Of a stretch of DNA of 64,000 nt, positions 37,501-48,805 are shown one piece after another. This DNA comes from Microcebus murinus (taxonomy: Eukaryota > Chordata > Mammalia > Primates > Cheirogaleidae). Position 1 is the first letter of the stretch; each line of letters starts with the position of its first letter. Under the pieces are notes generated by a model. It was not told where the DNA came from. It did not search any database and saw only the letters and a list, made by a program, of their open reading frames with translations. Made by a program: the position numbers and the translations under genes. The stretch spans positions 85,009,001 through 85,073,000 of the forward strand of contig NC_134106.1 in NCBI RefSeq assembly GCF_040939455.1, read 5' to 3'.

Positions 37501-37741
37501 ATGTGGCTACCAGTTCATCAATGAAAGAGAAAGGAAGTAACAACAACATGTGTGCTTAAGTTTTAACTGGTGTCATCTCACAATAAAATTATTCTTAATG
37601 AATACAGGTAGCTGGGCCATAATTTCATTTTCATATCAGAACCTTCATTTTTATCCCTTCACAATAGATAAGTAGCTACTTACTGTAAATAAGTGAAAGC
37701 ACACATTGTTCTATCCTATTCCAAAATATTATATTTCAATA
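34548..37741. other. Anonymous sequence
   Basis: About 3.2 kb without a nameable repeat or gene, unusual for this window. The 161-codon frame at 36447-36932 starts at TTG and has no domain. If any part of the window holds conserved regulatory DNA, repeat-poor stretches like this one are candidates, but I see no direct sign. Confidence 0.4.
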
Positions 37742-37751
37742 CTTAATTAAA

Positions 37752-38109
37752 GGCCGGGTGTCATGGCTCACACCTGTAATCCTAGCACTCTGGGAGGCTC
37801 AGACAGGAGGATCCTTTAAGCTCAGGAGTTTGAAACCACCCTGGGCAAGATCAAGATCCCATCTCTACTGAAAAATAGAAACAAGTTAGCTGGACAACTA
37901 AAAACATATAGAAAAAATTAGCCAGCCATGGTGGTGCCTGCCTGTTGTCCCAGCTACTTGGGAGGCTGAGGCAGAAGGATTGCTGAGCCCAGGAGTTTGA
38001 GATTGCTGTGAGCTAGGCTGATGCCATGGCACTCTAGCCTGAGCAACAGAGTGAGACTCTATCTACAAAAAAACAAAACAAAACAAAACAAAAAATAAAT
38101 AAAATAATT
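37752..38109 (+). mobile_element. Dimeric Alu, diverged
   Basis: 'ggccgggtgtcatggctcac', 'cctagcactctgggaggctc' and the right arm 'agccagccatggtggtgcct' identify a full-length Alu. Its linker 'gttagctggacaactaaaaa' is a diverged version of that in the other two Alus, so this copy is older. The tail contains (AAAAC)n. The target duplication 'cttaattaaa' is at 37742-37751 and 38110-38119. Confidence 0.95.
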
Positions 38110-38119
38110 CTTAATTAAA

Positions 38120-38762
38120 AACTATTTCTGTAAATATTTTGATATATTTCTACTCATTTATATAGTCGTTGTATTCTGGGAATTCTTGTTTCTTGGCCAG
38201 GCAGGGAATGCAAAGCCTGTAATACTATGAATATTCCTTACAGTATAGGTTTGTCTGCATTCTATATTAATATTAGAAGAGTATACAGCTACATATTTCC
38301 TTTTTAAACCAGTTGTTTAAGACAGATACATATATTTTAAATTTTCTAAGTGATTGTAATTTGGGAATTTAAGTATTTGTTATAAATTTCTAGTTTTCTT
38401 ACATTTTAATTCACTAAAATAGTTTATAACTTTATAAATTGGGCAACTTACTGAAATTATCTTTGTAGTCTGGTACACGAATTAGTTGTATAAATATTCT
38501 ATAAATAATTGGAAAGAATGCTTATTCACATTTCTAGGATATGTTTCAAAATATGTCCATTAAATATTTGTTATTAATGATAGAATTCAGACTCTTCTAT
38601 GTCCTTGCTTATTTATTGTGTTCTTGAGATATTAGGCTCAGACTAATGTTATACAGATTCTCATTGCTATTGTTTTAGTCAATACATCATTCCACTGATG
38701 GTTTATATTTATTTGCATCTGACATTTTCTAATCATTTTCTCTAGTTTTATTTTTAACCAGT
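38120..38762. other. Anonymous AT-rich sequence
   Basis: Nothing recognised; very AT-rich. Confidence 0.5.
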
Positions 38763-40345
38763 AGGTTTTATACTTTGAGCAGTTTTAGGTTTACAGAAAA
38801 ACTCAGTGGAAAGTACAGAGAGTTACCATATGGATCCCTTCCCACATTTTTCCTGTTATTAGCATCTTGTGTTAGTGTGGTACGTTTGTTCTGTGTATGT
38901 TATACCTATTGTAATTGTCCCATAGTTCTTGGATATTCTATTTCATCTTTTCCATTCTTTTTTATCTTTGCACGTCAATTTTAGAAGCTTTAATTAACAT
39001 TTCTTCAGGCTCACTGATTTTTTTCTGTGGCTGTGTCCAGTCTACTGATGAGCCCATCAAAGGTGTTCTTCATTTTTGTGTAGTGTTTTGTTTTCTAGCA
39101 TTTCCTTTTGATTCTTTCATAGAGTTTTCATCTCTCTGCTTACATCGCCCATCTGTTCTTGCATGTTTTCCCCTTTTAAATTAGAGCTTTTATCCTGTTT
39201 TAAATTATGGATCTGATTTTAAATTCTGGGTCTGATCATAGTTGTTTTAGATTCTGGGTCTGATTTTCCCAGTATCTCTGCCATATGTGTCTCTGGCTAT
39301 GGTGACTGTTCTCCCAAGACTATGTTCTCTGCCTTTTGATACACCTTGGAATTGACTGATATGCTTTGTAATTGCCAGACATGATGTGCTGTGTAAAAGG
39401 AATCAAGGTACCTAAGACCTTAGTGTGATGTGTTATGTGTCTCTACCTTGGGGTTGGGCTATGGTTAATGTTTGCTATAGCTGTAGATTTCAGAGGCTAA
39501 AATTTCCCCTTGTGTCCTTGTTTTTGTCTCTTCTGTTTTTGTTGCATTTTTCTAGAGCTTCTTAAACAAGGCCTGAGACACTCGGTTCCTTGGTTGTATA
39601 CTCTGTTATTCAGGAGCCCTGTTGAGGGGGTGGTAAGGTGTGGAGGCAGGGGAAGTCTTCTATGTTTTCATGGTTAGATCTCAGTCTTTTAATGAGCCTA
39701 TCTCCTGGGCAGTGACCTTCACACATGCTTCTCAGGTTTGCCCCTTCACCCACCCCTTCATGTATACAGGAAAGGCTAGAGGCGGCTGGGGCTGGGTATT
39801 TCCCTTCTGCCCTGTGGGTTAGGCTCTTGTGAAACCCCAGTCGGATGGTCTGGCTAAGTAGTTTCCCTTGATTACAAGTCCTATTAATGACAAAATACTC
39901 TTGAGTGTCCTTGAAAATTACCGCTTTTCCACTCCTCTTGCTGAAACTATGAGGGATTTTTTTTCTCTTATCTTCATATGAAATCTGGTAGGGTTCCCAG
40001 AGGTACAACTCACAAAAGTTTGGGGACTCCCTAAAATTGCCCCCCCTGGAATTTTAAACTCTCGAACTTGTCAACACCAAGCTTCCAAGGTTTCCTACCC
40101 TGCATTATCACAGCACTAGTCCCCTCAGATGTGTCTGCTCTAAATTGTGATTCTCCTCATCTGCCCTGTTGTCTCACCAATTTGTAGACTGGTTGTTTGC
40201 CTTGTGACTTCAGTTCTCTGATGGAGCTAAGGATAGTTGTTGATTTTTAGTTTTGTTCAGACTTTGTCTTGCTGTGAGGATGGAGGTGATGACTTCCAAG
40301 CTCCTTATAGGCCAGACTAGAAACATAAAGTCCTCCTACAATGTT
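38763..40345 (-). repeat. Old L1 5' region remnant
   Basis: It starts with 'gcagttttaggtttacagaa' and 'agtacagagagttaccatat', shared with 26817-26880, and continues through L1 5' UTR-like sequence. The part at 39920-40160 is homologous to 5270-5480 in this window. Near the end is 'cttataggccagactagaaa', a phrase I associate with old L1 5' UTRs. Two different repeat pieces may be joined here. Frames, such as 39610-40008 on the minus strand, carry no L1 protein motifs. Confidence 0.45.
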
Positions 40346-41369
40346 ATTTTTATTTCAAAGTTAATTCATTTCCATTTTATTAAAATACCAAAACCCATCC
40401 TCAAAACATTTTTCAATATTTGAAATTTCATAACCATTTTAGGAAGAGTTTATGTTTTGCATACATAAATAGAAGCTCCATTCTGGTGGTATTTCAACAA
40501 GAAATTTTGTCTCTTCTAAAAGAGTATGTATCTTTTGGTCAGACATTCTGGGTAGCAGAATGATTCATTCCAATTTTAAACAATTCTATGCATTGTGGAT
40601 ATACAAATATACATATACTAATGTATAGAAAATAGATCTGGAAGGCACACGATTCATTTTAAACAGCTGTGGTTAATGTTTGCTATAGCTGGGGATTTCA
40701 GCTCTATAGCTCTGTTTCTCCATGGAGGTAATTGTGTTGGTGATGGGTTTTTTACTCTGTATATTTTTGAACTTTTTAATTTATGAAAGGAATACAATTT
40801 ACTAATATAAAATACTAACAATATCTTTAAAAAACATCTTTTGGGTAGAGTTTTTGCTATCTTTAACCTACCAAAGATTCAATAATCCTAGATTCTAGTT
40901 GTTGGCTGGGTACTGAAACCCCACACTGGGGGCCCTCACAGTCCATGTGTCCCATCGAAAGGCTTGACCTCCTTCTTCCCCCCTTTCTCCCACCTGCCTT
41001 CCTACTTCCTCTGCACCCCTCTAGCTCTGGATGCTCCATTATTGAATGGTAAAGCCTGGGAAAACTAAACATGACTTCTGCACCATAGGTAATATGAATG
41101 GGGTGCTGTGAGTTAATGGTTCTAATCTATGATTCATACTTCACTTAGGTTTATAAGAGAGACAATCACTTTTATTCCCTTGTTGATGTGTAGACATGCT
41201 GCAAACCCAAAGAAAAATGCGGTTCAATAGTATTTACATTCCTGCCCTTAAGGCGATTGAGTCCAAATCTTGGTTCACAGGTGGCTTCAGTTTCTGCTTG
41301 ATAAATCTACCTTTCCAGCTGTTTCGGTTTTTTAATACCACAGATAGTTTGACGCCTTTTCCTAAACCT
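40346..41369. other. Anonymous sequence with a short echo of the L1 remnant
   Basis: No gene. The phrase 'ggttaatgtttgctatagct' at about 40671-40691 repeats 39470-39490 of the preceding L1 remnant, so the remnant may extend to about 40760 in rearranged form. Otherwise unassigned. Confidence 0.4.
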
Positions 41370-41620
41370 TCCCATTTGGCAAATTCCCTATACACCCTTT
41401 AATATCCAGGTCAAATGTTACTTTGAAGTAACATTTCAATTAATTGTTTTTCCTTAGTGCCTTCTTAATACTTCAGCCAAACATTGGCTTTAGGGTTTAT
41501 CATATGGTACTGCTATTTGTGTGTATCTTGCCCATAAAATTGTGACTAATCTTAAAGCTGAAATCATTTCTTATTAATCTATGTCTTCCCTGTGTCTAGA
41601 ATATAGTAGGGATTACATAA
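41370..41620 (+). repeat. L2 LINE 3' end
   Basis: 'aatatccaggtcaaatgtta', 'gtgccttcttaatacttcag' and 'tgtgtctagaatatagtagg' follow the 3' end of L2 in order. It is diverged. Confidence 0.65.
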
Positions 41621-43175
41621 TTCTTGTCGAGGGTCAAGAGGAAGGAGAAATATTATCATGAATAGCTTAGGGCCAGTTAGGCACATTGCACACAACCACC
41701 ATACACTGCATGAAAGAGTCAAACCTTCCTTAATTCCTACTGTATTCTTTAATATAAAAGATATGAAGAAAGATGAACAGCAAAGTGAAAACAGACAATT
41801 TTGAATAGAAGGAAAACGAAGACCATCTATTGTATAATTTTGCCAGGCTAAGATGACTATTAAAGGCTTGCTGTAATAGGTGGGAGTTGACAACTGATTA
41901 ATGACTACGTAGTTTTAGACGGGAACACTTAAAACCGTTATGGTTATGCAAGTACCAGAAAGGGGCACAAATAACTAATATCAAGTAGCTGACAGCACAA
42001 GGATGAGCACTTAATAAATAAGAAATTGAAATTCATGATATATACTTTTTTTTTCTTTTCCTTTTTCTCTTTTTTGCCAGGCAAGTTAACAATTGGAATG
42101 AAGATTGAAAATTCAAGCTCCTTCAGCACCTCATTCAAAAAATAACAAGAAAATAAGTTGATTTAAAGACATGAGAAAATCAACTGTCATTTCATAATCT
42201 TCTCTGCATATTTATCAAGAGAAAAATAGATTAATTCTTAATTTAAGCCATAGAGTGAAATTAATCAAATCCCAAGCCTGCTGTCATTTTTACCCTTTTA
42301 CTCTTGGTGATGGTTAAAATTTGAAATGAGCTCTGTTAAAGAAAATGAAGAAAATTTAAATATTGCAGTTTTCCCATTATACTTATTTTGACTGCTTGAA
42401 TAAACAAACAGCATGAGTTGATATTTGCATATCTGCATAGCATTAATAATTACGAAGATGGAAGAGATCAGCAAATGGATCAGCAGGCAGATAAATCCTA
42501 AGTCAATAGAACCTAAGGTGGCTTTTGCGCTGAGTTCTTCATGTTCTTTATGCTCTTAGGAAGCGGCTGCTCTCTGTAGGAAAAGCCTTTTCCAATTCTT
42601 ACATAAAGAGCATCTTACCACAGCTGCAAGATAATAATATGCAATATAGTCAAACATCACCTTAAGGAAAACTCAAATGTAACAATCTGGTATTGGAGGT
42701 ATTATTACTTAAACTTATGTCTAAGTAAATGGATGATTTCTGACATTCTAAAACAATGTGACAGTATTTATTTATATAGTGACTGCTAAAGAACGTATAA
42801 AACATGGTTTGATTTGACATGAGAAATTGCATACAACTTTTCAGAAATAATGCTTAACACACAAAGGCTATACATCTGCATTCAAGATGTGATCCATAAA
42901 GATGTAATTATTAAAAGCCCACAACTGACTGGTAGTGTGATTCTTGATGTGAGAACAAAATAATTATGCAGTCCCTTCATTTAAGGGCTTAAAAGTGTGG
43001 AGTGGTAGATGAGGCCTGTGCGACAATTGAGAAATAGATGAATATAAATATAGTCACTCAAACTGTGGCAGCTCACACAGTGCTATGCCTCTCTTGCATC
43101 TGGGGAAATGTATTTACTTATTTATGTTGGCTGATAAACAACCACACATTCCCTGTCAGTCTTAAATGTAAGAGC
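41621..43175. other. Anonymous AT-rich sequence
   Basis: Nothing recognised. The piece at 42360-42600 is free of visible repeats. Short open frames have no domains. Confidence 0.45.
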
Positions 43176-43222
43176 TGTGTGCGTGTGCACGTATGTGTGT
43201 GTGTGTGTGTGCACGCACACGC
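43176..43222. repeat. GT/CA microsatellite
   Basis: Imperfect (GT)n with 'gcac' interruptions. The Cys/Val-rich open frames across it are artefacts. Confidence 0.9.
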
Positions 43223-43394
43223 GGTAGGGCAGGGGGAGGGGACAGCCTGAGACTCCTGTGGAAGGTGGGGTGGCCATTGAGCTCACACTGTGCCATGCAC
43301 AATGCTGCCTTGTTCATTTCATTCGATCCACACACCTCTCCAGAGGAGGCAGTACCATCCCTATTTCAAGCAGGATGACTAGGACAGCCAGAGA

Positions 43395-43550
43395 AGGTAA
43401 CCGATGCTCTCCTAGGGCCTATAGAAGAGGCACGGGCTTTCTACTACCTTGATTTTGGACTTCTGGCCTAAAGAACTGTAAGTGAATAAATTTGTTTTAA
43501 GCCACCAAGTTTGTAGTAACTTGTTATAGCAGCCAAAAATACTAATGTAC
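43395..43550 (+). mobile_element. MLT1-type LTR, 3' part
   Basis: 'accttgattttggacttctg', 'agaactgtaagtgaataaat', 'tttgttttaagccaccaagt' and 'ttgttatagcagccaaaaat' is the characteristic end of MLT1/MaLR LTRs, non-autonomous ERVL relatives. It includes the AATAAA polyadenylation signal. No internal region is visible, so it is probably a solo LTR fragment. No coding capacity. Confidence 0.85.
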
Positions 43551-45164
43551 TACTCCAGATGTTTTAAGCAGAAAGGTATTCAATACAAAAACTAGGTGCT
43601 CACAAAATCATCAGAAGAGCCTTATCTGCAGATGGGAGAGGACCGCCAGTAGGTCATCGAGGGGTGTGGACATTGCAGGAGACTGTTGCTTGAGTGAACA
43701 GTTCCCACAATTCTGGAACTGTTGATTAGGTGGTAGAACATGGAATCCGACTGCTACAGTGTTAGCTGCCACCACCTCAAAGGGGCAGGGACAATTAGAA
43801 AGGACTTATAGGGAAAAGGGACATCCAAGTGGGAGGAAAATAGATGATCAATGCAATAAAAAATATCCAGCACCATATGAGAGGGATAATATTCTAAATA
43901 TTCAACTAGTAGTTATGGGCACCACGGTCAGAATGGCACTGGTCCTAAGCAAATGGTATGTACATAATGATGCACACCAGCTAAATACTAGCTCTCTTAA
44001 CACAAAAGAGATCATGATTTCTCTAGTTCATTATTTTGAATAAGGACATACAGCTTTTGGATTAGCTTCTTGGTGGGCCTACCCACTGGTTAGGTGTTGG
44101 CCAATTCCATGCTGGTAGGAGTAGGCAGCAAATAGTTAGCAAAGTCCATATTCGTGAGCAATTCATCTAAAAGATGGTAAGTATGGTGCAAGTTTCTCAA
44201 CTATATACCATCTTACATTGGTATGGACTCTTAGATGCAGTCAATTTTAAGACATATCATTCTTTTATACACCACTGAGAAAGAAAATAAATGTTGGCAA
44301 TTTAACTATGACATGATATTTATTATAATATACATTCCAAATGGAGAAATGATAAAGGGTGGAAAGGTGCTTGTCATAGAATCAATGAACTATGGCAACT
44401 CAGAAGGTAGTGTGGAATGACCCGTCACAAGACTGTTTGTAGGCACGTTTTTACTAGAACTTTTGGCAATGGAAAAATCAAATAAAAGATAGAATTACAT
44501 TATTTCATTTTTATTTTCTTTTAAGTTCTGTTTTCTATAATTATAAATGTAAGTGCTTATGCTAGAAAATGCAGAAAAGTTCAAAGAAGCAATCAAAACC
44601 ATGCATATGGGCACATGGGCCCCGTGGACACTCATGTTTATGAAAGCAAGAGCTGGGGAAATGCATATAATTCTCATCAAACTCTACCATCTCAAAGAGA
44701 GATTTTTTTAAAAAAATTATATAACATGAAAAATGTTGCTGCTTTTGGTTTTGCTTAATAAATTCCTCTTGACTCCTATGGTACTGTATAATGTAGGTCA
44801 TTCTTCAGGTTATTTTCATTTTAATGAATTGCTAAGTTTATAACACATTTATATTATACATGAATAAATGGAATTTGACTGCACAGTGGTCTCTGAAAAT
44901 ATTTTCTAACTTGGCATAGGCACTTTTTGCTAGAATTATTTCTACATACTACATGATTTCCCTTATCTCTGCCTAGCCATGCTACAGTTTTAAAAAAGTA
45001 ATCTATTAGTGAAATAATGTATAAAAATTCTGATTCAATGTCTATTGCAAAGGACATGCTCAGAAAATGCTAGTTAGCATTCACATTATTAATAAAAGTG
45101 TAGGATTTAAATTTAGTAGCACTTCTGCAAATGGGTGATACAGAAATAAATAAGACAGACCTGA
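43551..45164. other. Anonymous sequence
   Basis: No gene recognised. The piece at 43556-43790 may be another unassigned repeat. The 94-codon frame at 43759-44043 shows no domain. Confidence 0.4.
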
Positions 45165-45350
45165 CTCGACTTACCATTTATTAGCTGCAGAAATGTACAC
45201 GAAGAACTACAATTTTATAAGCCTCAGCTTCCTTATATATAAAGAAAGGATAATAGTTTTTTATAAATCTCCAAGAGTTGTTGTATTAACTGAATGAAAT
45301 ATGGAAAAATGCCTAGAACAGTACTTAGCACAGTTGGCACTCAAACATCA
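45165..45350 (+). repeat. MIR fragment
   Basis: 'accatttattagctgcagaa', 'cctcagcttccttatatata', 'aaagaaaggataatagtttt' and 'cctagaacagtacttagcac' follow the MIR layout in order. Confidence 0.7.
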
Positions 45351-45654
45351 GGTTCCTTCCTCTCCTTATTTGCCCATTTCCCTCTCTTTGGCAGAGGTGC
45401 CTCTTAAGTTTTCTAGAAAATGGAATAACTTGTTTCTAAGCACCTTAAGAGTTCAAACTTGATCATTGCTACAGATACAGTAAGGAGCATAATGGCCAGG
45501 TAATGGCCAGGACAAAATAAAGTAAATGAAGGAATGAAGGCATGAATGACTCACATGCTTATTACCTTTACTGCAAGGCTGTGTCATAAAAATAGACAGA
45601 TGATGATGAAAAATCACAGCGATGGGCCTAGATATACTAATTAGATATTTCTTC
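45351..45654. other. Anonymous sequence
   Basis: Nothing recognised. Confidence 0.5.
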
Positions 45655-46350
45655 ATGGCAAATTACCCCCAAAGTTAAGGATTTAAACAAAAAAGATTTG
45701 CTATCACATTGCTTCTATGGGTCAGTAACTTAGGCGTGGCATAGCTGGGTGTCACTGGTTCAGTGTTTTTCATGAGGTTGCAGTCAAGTTGTTGGCCAGG
45801 CTGTGGTCTCATCTGAAGGCTTTCATGTGGCAAAGCGCCCAATTTTGAGCTCACTCAAGTGGCTGCTGACAGGCCTCAGTCTATTGCTGTGAGAAACTTG
45901 TGAAAGGCTGCCTCATGGCATGGCAGCTGGCTTTCCCCAGGCAAGTGATCCAGGAGAAAGCAAGAACAAAGTTAGTGACTTAAAAACCACAGAAGTTAAT
46001 TCTTTCACAATTATGGAAGGTAGAACTCTAAAAACAAGGTGTTGGCAGGCCTCTGAATTTTCTAGAAAGGAATCCCTCCTTTCTTCTCCTAGCTACTGTT
46101 GGTTGCTGGCATTTTTTGGCATTCCTTGCCTTGTAGATGCATCACTCCAATCTCTGCCGCCATCTTTACATAGCATTTCTCTATGTCCAAATTTTCCTCT
46201 ACTTAGGCTCACCCTAATTCAGTATAACCTCATCTTAACTCGATTCCATCTACAATGACCCTATTTTCTAAATAATGATAAACTCACAGTTTCCAAGGCT
46301 TAGGACTTTTATATTTTTTTTGGGGGGGGGACACAATTCAACCCATCATG
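45655..46350 (+). repeat. Ancient interspersed repeat hosting the L1 insertion
   Basis: Phrases such as 'caagttgttggccaggctgt', 'ggtctcatctgaaggctttc', 'cctgagc'-like blocks, 'accctaattcagtataacct' and 'gggggacacaattcaaccca' belong to a very common mammalian repeat (probably an LTR or DNA element). I recognise the phrases but not the family. It ends only about 25 bp before the L1 target site. Confidence 0.6.
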
Positions 46351-46373
46351 GGGTGAGAAGGACAATTTGGCAC

Positions 46374-46389
46374 AAAAACTTCCTAAGTT
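46374..46389 (+). repeat. L1 target-site duplication, left copy
   Basis: The 16 bases 'aaaaacttcctaagtt' are repeated exactly at 52929-52944. The left edge is ambiguous because the right copy merges with the poly(A). The reverse strand at the junction is TTTTT/GTG, a variant of the L1 endonuclease site TTTT/AA. Confidence 0.97.
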
Positions 46390-47771
46390 GGTGGGGGCGG
46401 AGCAAGATGGCGGACGAATAACACCGCCAGACAGAGGGTCTCTGCAGAAAAGACCGATTCTAGCAGAAACTAGAGGAAAGAAGCAAGAAGACGAGCATAC
46501 AGCGGACAAGGGCCGGAAGGAGGGGTACCTGAGACCCCGGGAGACTCCACGGGAGGAGGCTGCGGAGGAGAACTGGAGGCTGAGACCACCGGAGCAGCCC
46601 GGAGACCAGCGGCAAGGGTAGGTGGATCTGCTGTTCCCCCTCCCCTGCATTCGGGACTGCTGGTGGGCTCCCCAGCGGGTGGAGAGACCTGCGGACATCA
46701 GCCCAGAGACTGCCGCCGCCTGCCAACGGTGAGCCTGTAGCAGACGTGGCACCAGGTTCCCAACTTCCTCCGGGCACCTCCGTGTGCACGGACCCGAGCC
46801 GCGCGGCAGGCGCCATATTGCCTCCTCCTCCCCTCCGCCGACCCTACCCGCGGCTGCCCAGAGAGACAATACAGCCACCAGCCGGAGGCACCTCCAGGGA
46901 ACGGGACCTTCCCGTTTGGGACCCCGCCCGCCCTCCCAGGTGCTGCTGGCACCGTGTTCCCAGGAAAACGGTGCCGACTCAGAGGCTGAGAGACATAGAC
47001 CAAGCTTGGGCTCCCTGTGGGTGAATTAGGACCGGAAATCCTCTCCCTGGTGGGAATACAGTTTGAACTCTGGGACCCAGAGGTCGGACCTGCAGACCAG
47101 ATCCCCTGCACTGAGGGCTAGCATTGCCCAGGGCACAGAAGGGTTATATGTGAACAGCCTACTGAGGTCTGTGAGCCTCCAGGGGCGGATCGGGTCCTAG
47201 AGGGCAACCCTCCTCCCAGGAGGAGGCCCTGCGCCCAACCCAGGTGGCGTTCCTGTGCAGGGAATCTCTCCGCCGGCATCACAGTCCGGGGAGGCCTGGC
47301 GGCTTGTGGTCTGGCCTGCTGGCAGAGGCCCAGGAGTAGCTGCGGAGTTGGGGAGGGTGGAAAGAAGCGAGGCCTGCTGCAGACTGCGGGTCTCAGACAG
47401 CCCCACCCCCACACCCAGACTTTCTGGCTGAGCAGGATCATTCCAGCCCCGCCCTGACAGCTCTCCCTGGAAGCAGAGAACAGAACTTTGACCCCTGCTA
47501 ACGGCCTGAGGGCAGGCTTACCCAACCCAGCTCCGCCCAGAACAAGAGCTGATAACAGGACTCAAAATCAACACCATAGCCTGTTCCTCCAAGCAAACGC
47601 CACCTACTGACAGGGACAGCATCTTGCACAGCCTTTCCACAGCACCCACTGACTCAATATACAGGGAGTGGTCCAATTTCACCCACAGGCACCACCTAAC
47701 GCCTCAGAAACTAAACAAGGTGTGTGAATACCCAAACAATAACCTAAGGAAAGAAACAACAACTGATCGAC
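46390..47771 (+). promoter_or_regulatory. L1 5' UTR with internal promoter
   Basis: About 1.4 kb, GC-rich and CpG-rich in contrast with its flanks, beginning 'ggtgggggcggagcaagatg'. The sequence 'caagatggcgg' at 46403-46413 (element positions 14-24) is a YY1 site at nearly the position used in human L1, where it fixes the transcription start at the first base. The internal promoter lets each new copy carry its own transcription start. CpG richness makes it a probable methylation target. Open frames within it on the plus strand start at non-ATG codons. Confidence 0.9.
46460..46816 (-). CDS. Antisense ORF in the L1 5' UTR, ORF0-like candidate
   Basis: A minus-strand frame of 118 codons starts at a true ATG (complement of 46814-46816) with A at -3 and G at +4, a strong initiation context, and ends inside the 5' UTR. 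The start lies at element position 427, close to where the antisense ORF0 of human L1 begins (about 450). The peptide is Leu/Pro/Ser-rich with a hydrophobic C-terminus; I see no domain and no similarity I can judge to human ORF0. In a GC-rich region long antisense frames arise by chance, so this is a candidate only. Confidence 0.25.
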   Translation of the reverse strand: MAPAARLGSVHTEVPGGSWEPGATSATGSPLAGGGSLWADVRRSLHPLGSPPAVPNAGEGEQQIHLPLPLVSGLLRWSQPPVLLRSLLPWSLPGSQVPLLPALVRCMLVFLLLSSSFC

Positions 47772-48764
47772 ATGGGAAGAAATCAGAGAAAGAACTCAGG
47801 AAATATGAAGAACCAAACGGAAAACACACCCCCAAAGAGGAGCACCAGCCCCCTAGAAACGGACACCGACCAACATCAGGCAACCAATATGACAGAAGAG
47901 GAATTTCGTATGTGGAACATAAGAACACTCACCCAGCTGCAACAACAACTCAATAACCAACACCAAGAAACCACAAAAAATCTCCAGGATATGAGAAAAG
48001 AAATAGACACATTGAAGAAAAGTGTAGCCGAACTCCTGGAAATGAAGAATCAATTCAAGGAACTACAAAATACAGTGGAAAGTCTCAAGAACAGGGTAGA
48101 TGAAACAGAAGAAAGAATCTCAGAGCTTGAAGATAACACCCTCCAATTAAATAAATCAGTCACAGAAATAGAGCAGAAAAACAAGAGAAAAGAGCAAAGC
48201 TTACAAGAGCTGTGGGATTATGTGAAGAAACCTAATGTGAGGGTCATAGGGTTACAAGAAGGGGAAGAAGACAACACTCAAGGGTTGGACAAGCTGTTTG
48301 AAGATATAGTAGAGGAAAATTTCCCAGGCCTTGCTCAAAAGCTCGATATACAAGTTCAAGAAGCCCAGAGGACCCCTGGGAGATTCAATGCAAACAGGAA
48401 GACGTCACGTCATGCAGTCATTAGACTGACCAAAGTATCAACTAAAGAGGCCCTTCTAAGAGCTGTAAGACAAAAGAAGCAAGTGACATACAAGGGAAAG
48501 CCAATTCGAATAACATCAGACTTCTCTAATGAGACTTTACAAGCAAGGAGAGACTGGGGCCCCATTCTCACTCTTTTGAAACAAAACAATGCCCAGCCTA
48601 GAATATTATTCCCTGCAAAACTAAGCTTCATATATGAAGGAGAAATAAAAACATTCTCAGACAAGCAAAGGCTCAGAGTATTCACCAAGACAAGACCAGC
48701 CCTACAAGAAGTACTTAAAACAGCGTTATGCGCGGAACATCATAATAATAACCCACGGATATAA
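47772..48764 (+). CDS. L1-ORF1: L1 ORF1 protein (RNA-binding chaperone)
   Basis: This 330-residue protein (human about 338) trimerises and coats L1 RNA in the cytoplasmic ribonucleoprotein that is carried to the nucleus. In order: a polar N-terminus (1-45), a coiled coil (about 50-150) rich in Leu/Glu/Lys heptads such as 'LKKSVAELLEMKNQFKEL', an RRM-like domain (about 153-247, starting near 'KPNVRVIGL'), and the C-terminal domain (about 248-317) with 'ETLQARRDWGPI', whose paired Arg (259-260) correspond to the RNA-binding arginines of the family. The ATG fits the family start (MG.NQ...). No stop or frameshift. The N-terminal third is the most divergent from human, as usual. Confidence 0.97.
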   Translation: MGRNQRKNSGNMKNQTENTPPKRSTSPLETDTDQHQATNMTEEEFRMWNIRTLTQLQQQLNNQHQETTKNLQDMRKEIDTLKKSVAELLEMKNQFKELQNTVESLKNRVDETEERISELEDNTLQLNKSVTEIEQKNKRKEQSLQELWDYVKKPNVRVIGLQEGEEDNTQGLDKLFEDIVEENFPGLAQKLDIQVQEAQRTPGRFNANRKTSRHAVIRLTKVSTKEALLRAVRQKKQVTYKGKPIRITSDFSNETLQARRDWGPILTLLKQNNAQPRILFPAKLSFIYEGEIKTFSDKQRLRVFTKTRPALQEVLKTALCAEHHNNNPRI

Positions 48765-48805
48765 AAACAACCAAAACCCAAAGATATTAAAGGCCAGATA
48801 TTACA
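48765..48805 (+). other. L1 inter-ORF spacer
   Basis: Forty-one bases separate the ORF1 stop from the first ORF2 ATG; if the second in-frame ATG (48851) is used the spacer is 86 bases. In human L1 ORF2 is translated from a downstream start by an unconventional reinitiation step, and the arrangement here is compatible with that. Confidence 0.85.

Noticed and set aside
46309..46878. 189-codon antisense frame over the L1 5' end
   Set aside because: It begins at a GTG, not ATG, and runs out into the flank, so it cannot be an L1-encoded frame as such.
46698..47525. Other antisense frames (137 and 135 codons) in the L1 5' UTR
   Set aside because: They begin at GTG and TTG; long frames are expected in GC-rich DNA.
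47624..47956. 110-codon plus-strand frame overlapping the start of ORF1, a possible upstream ORF
   Set aside because: It opens with TTG and has no internal ATG; it is the shadow of 5' UTR and ORF1 in another phase.
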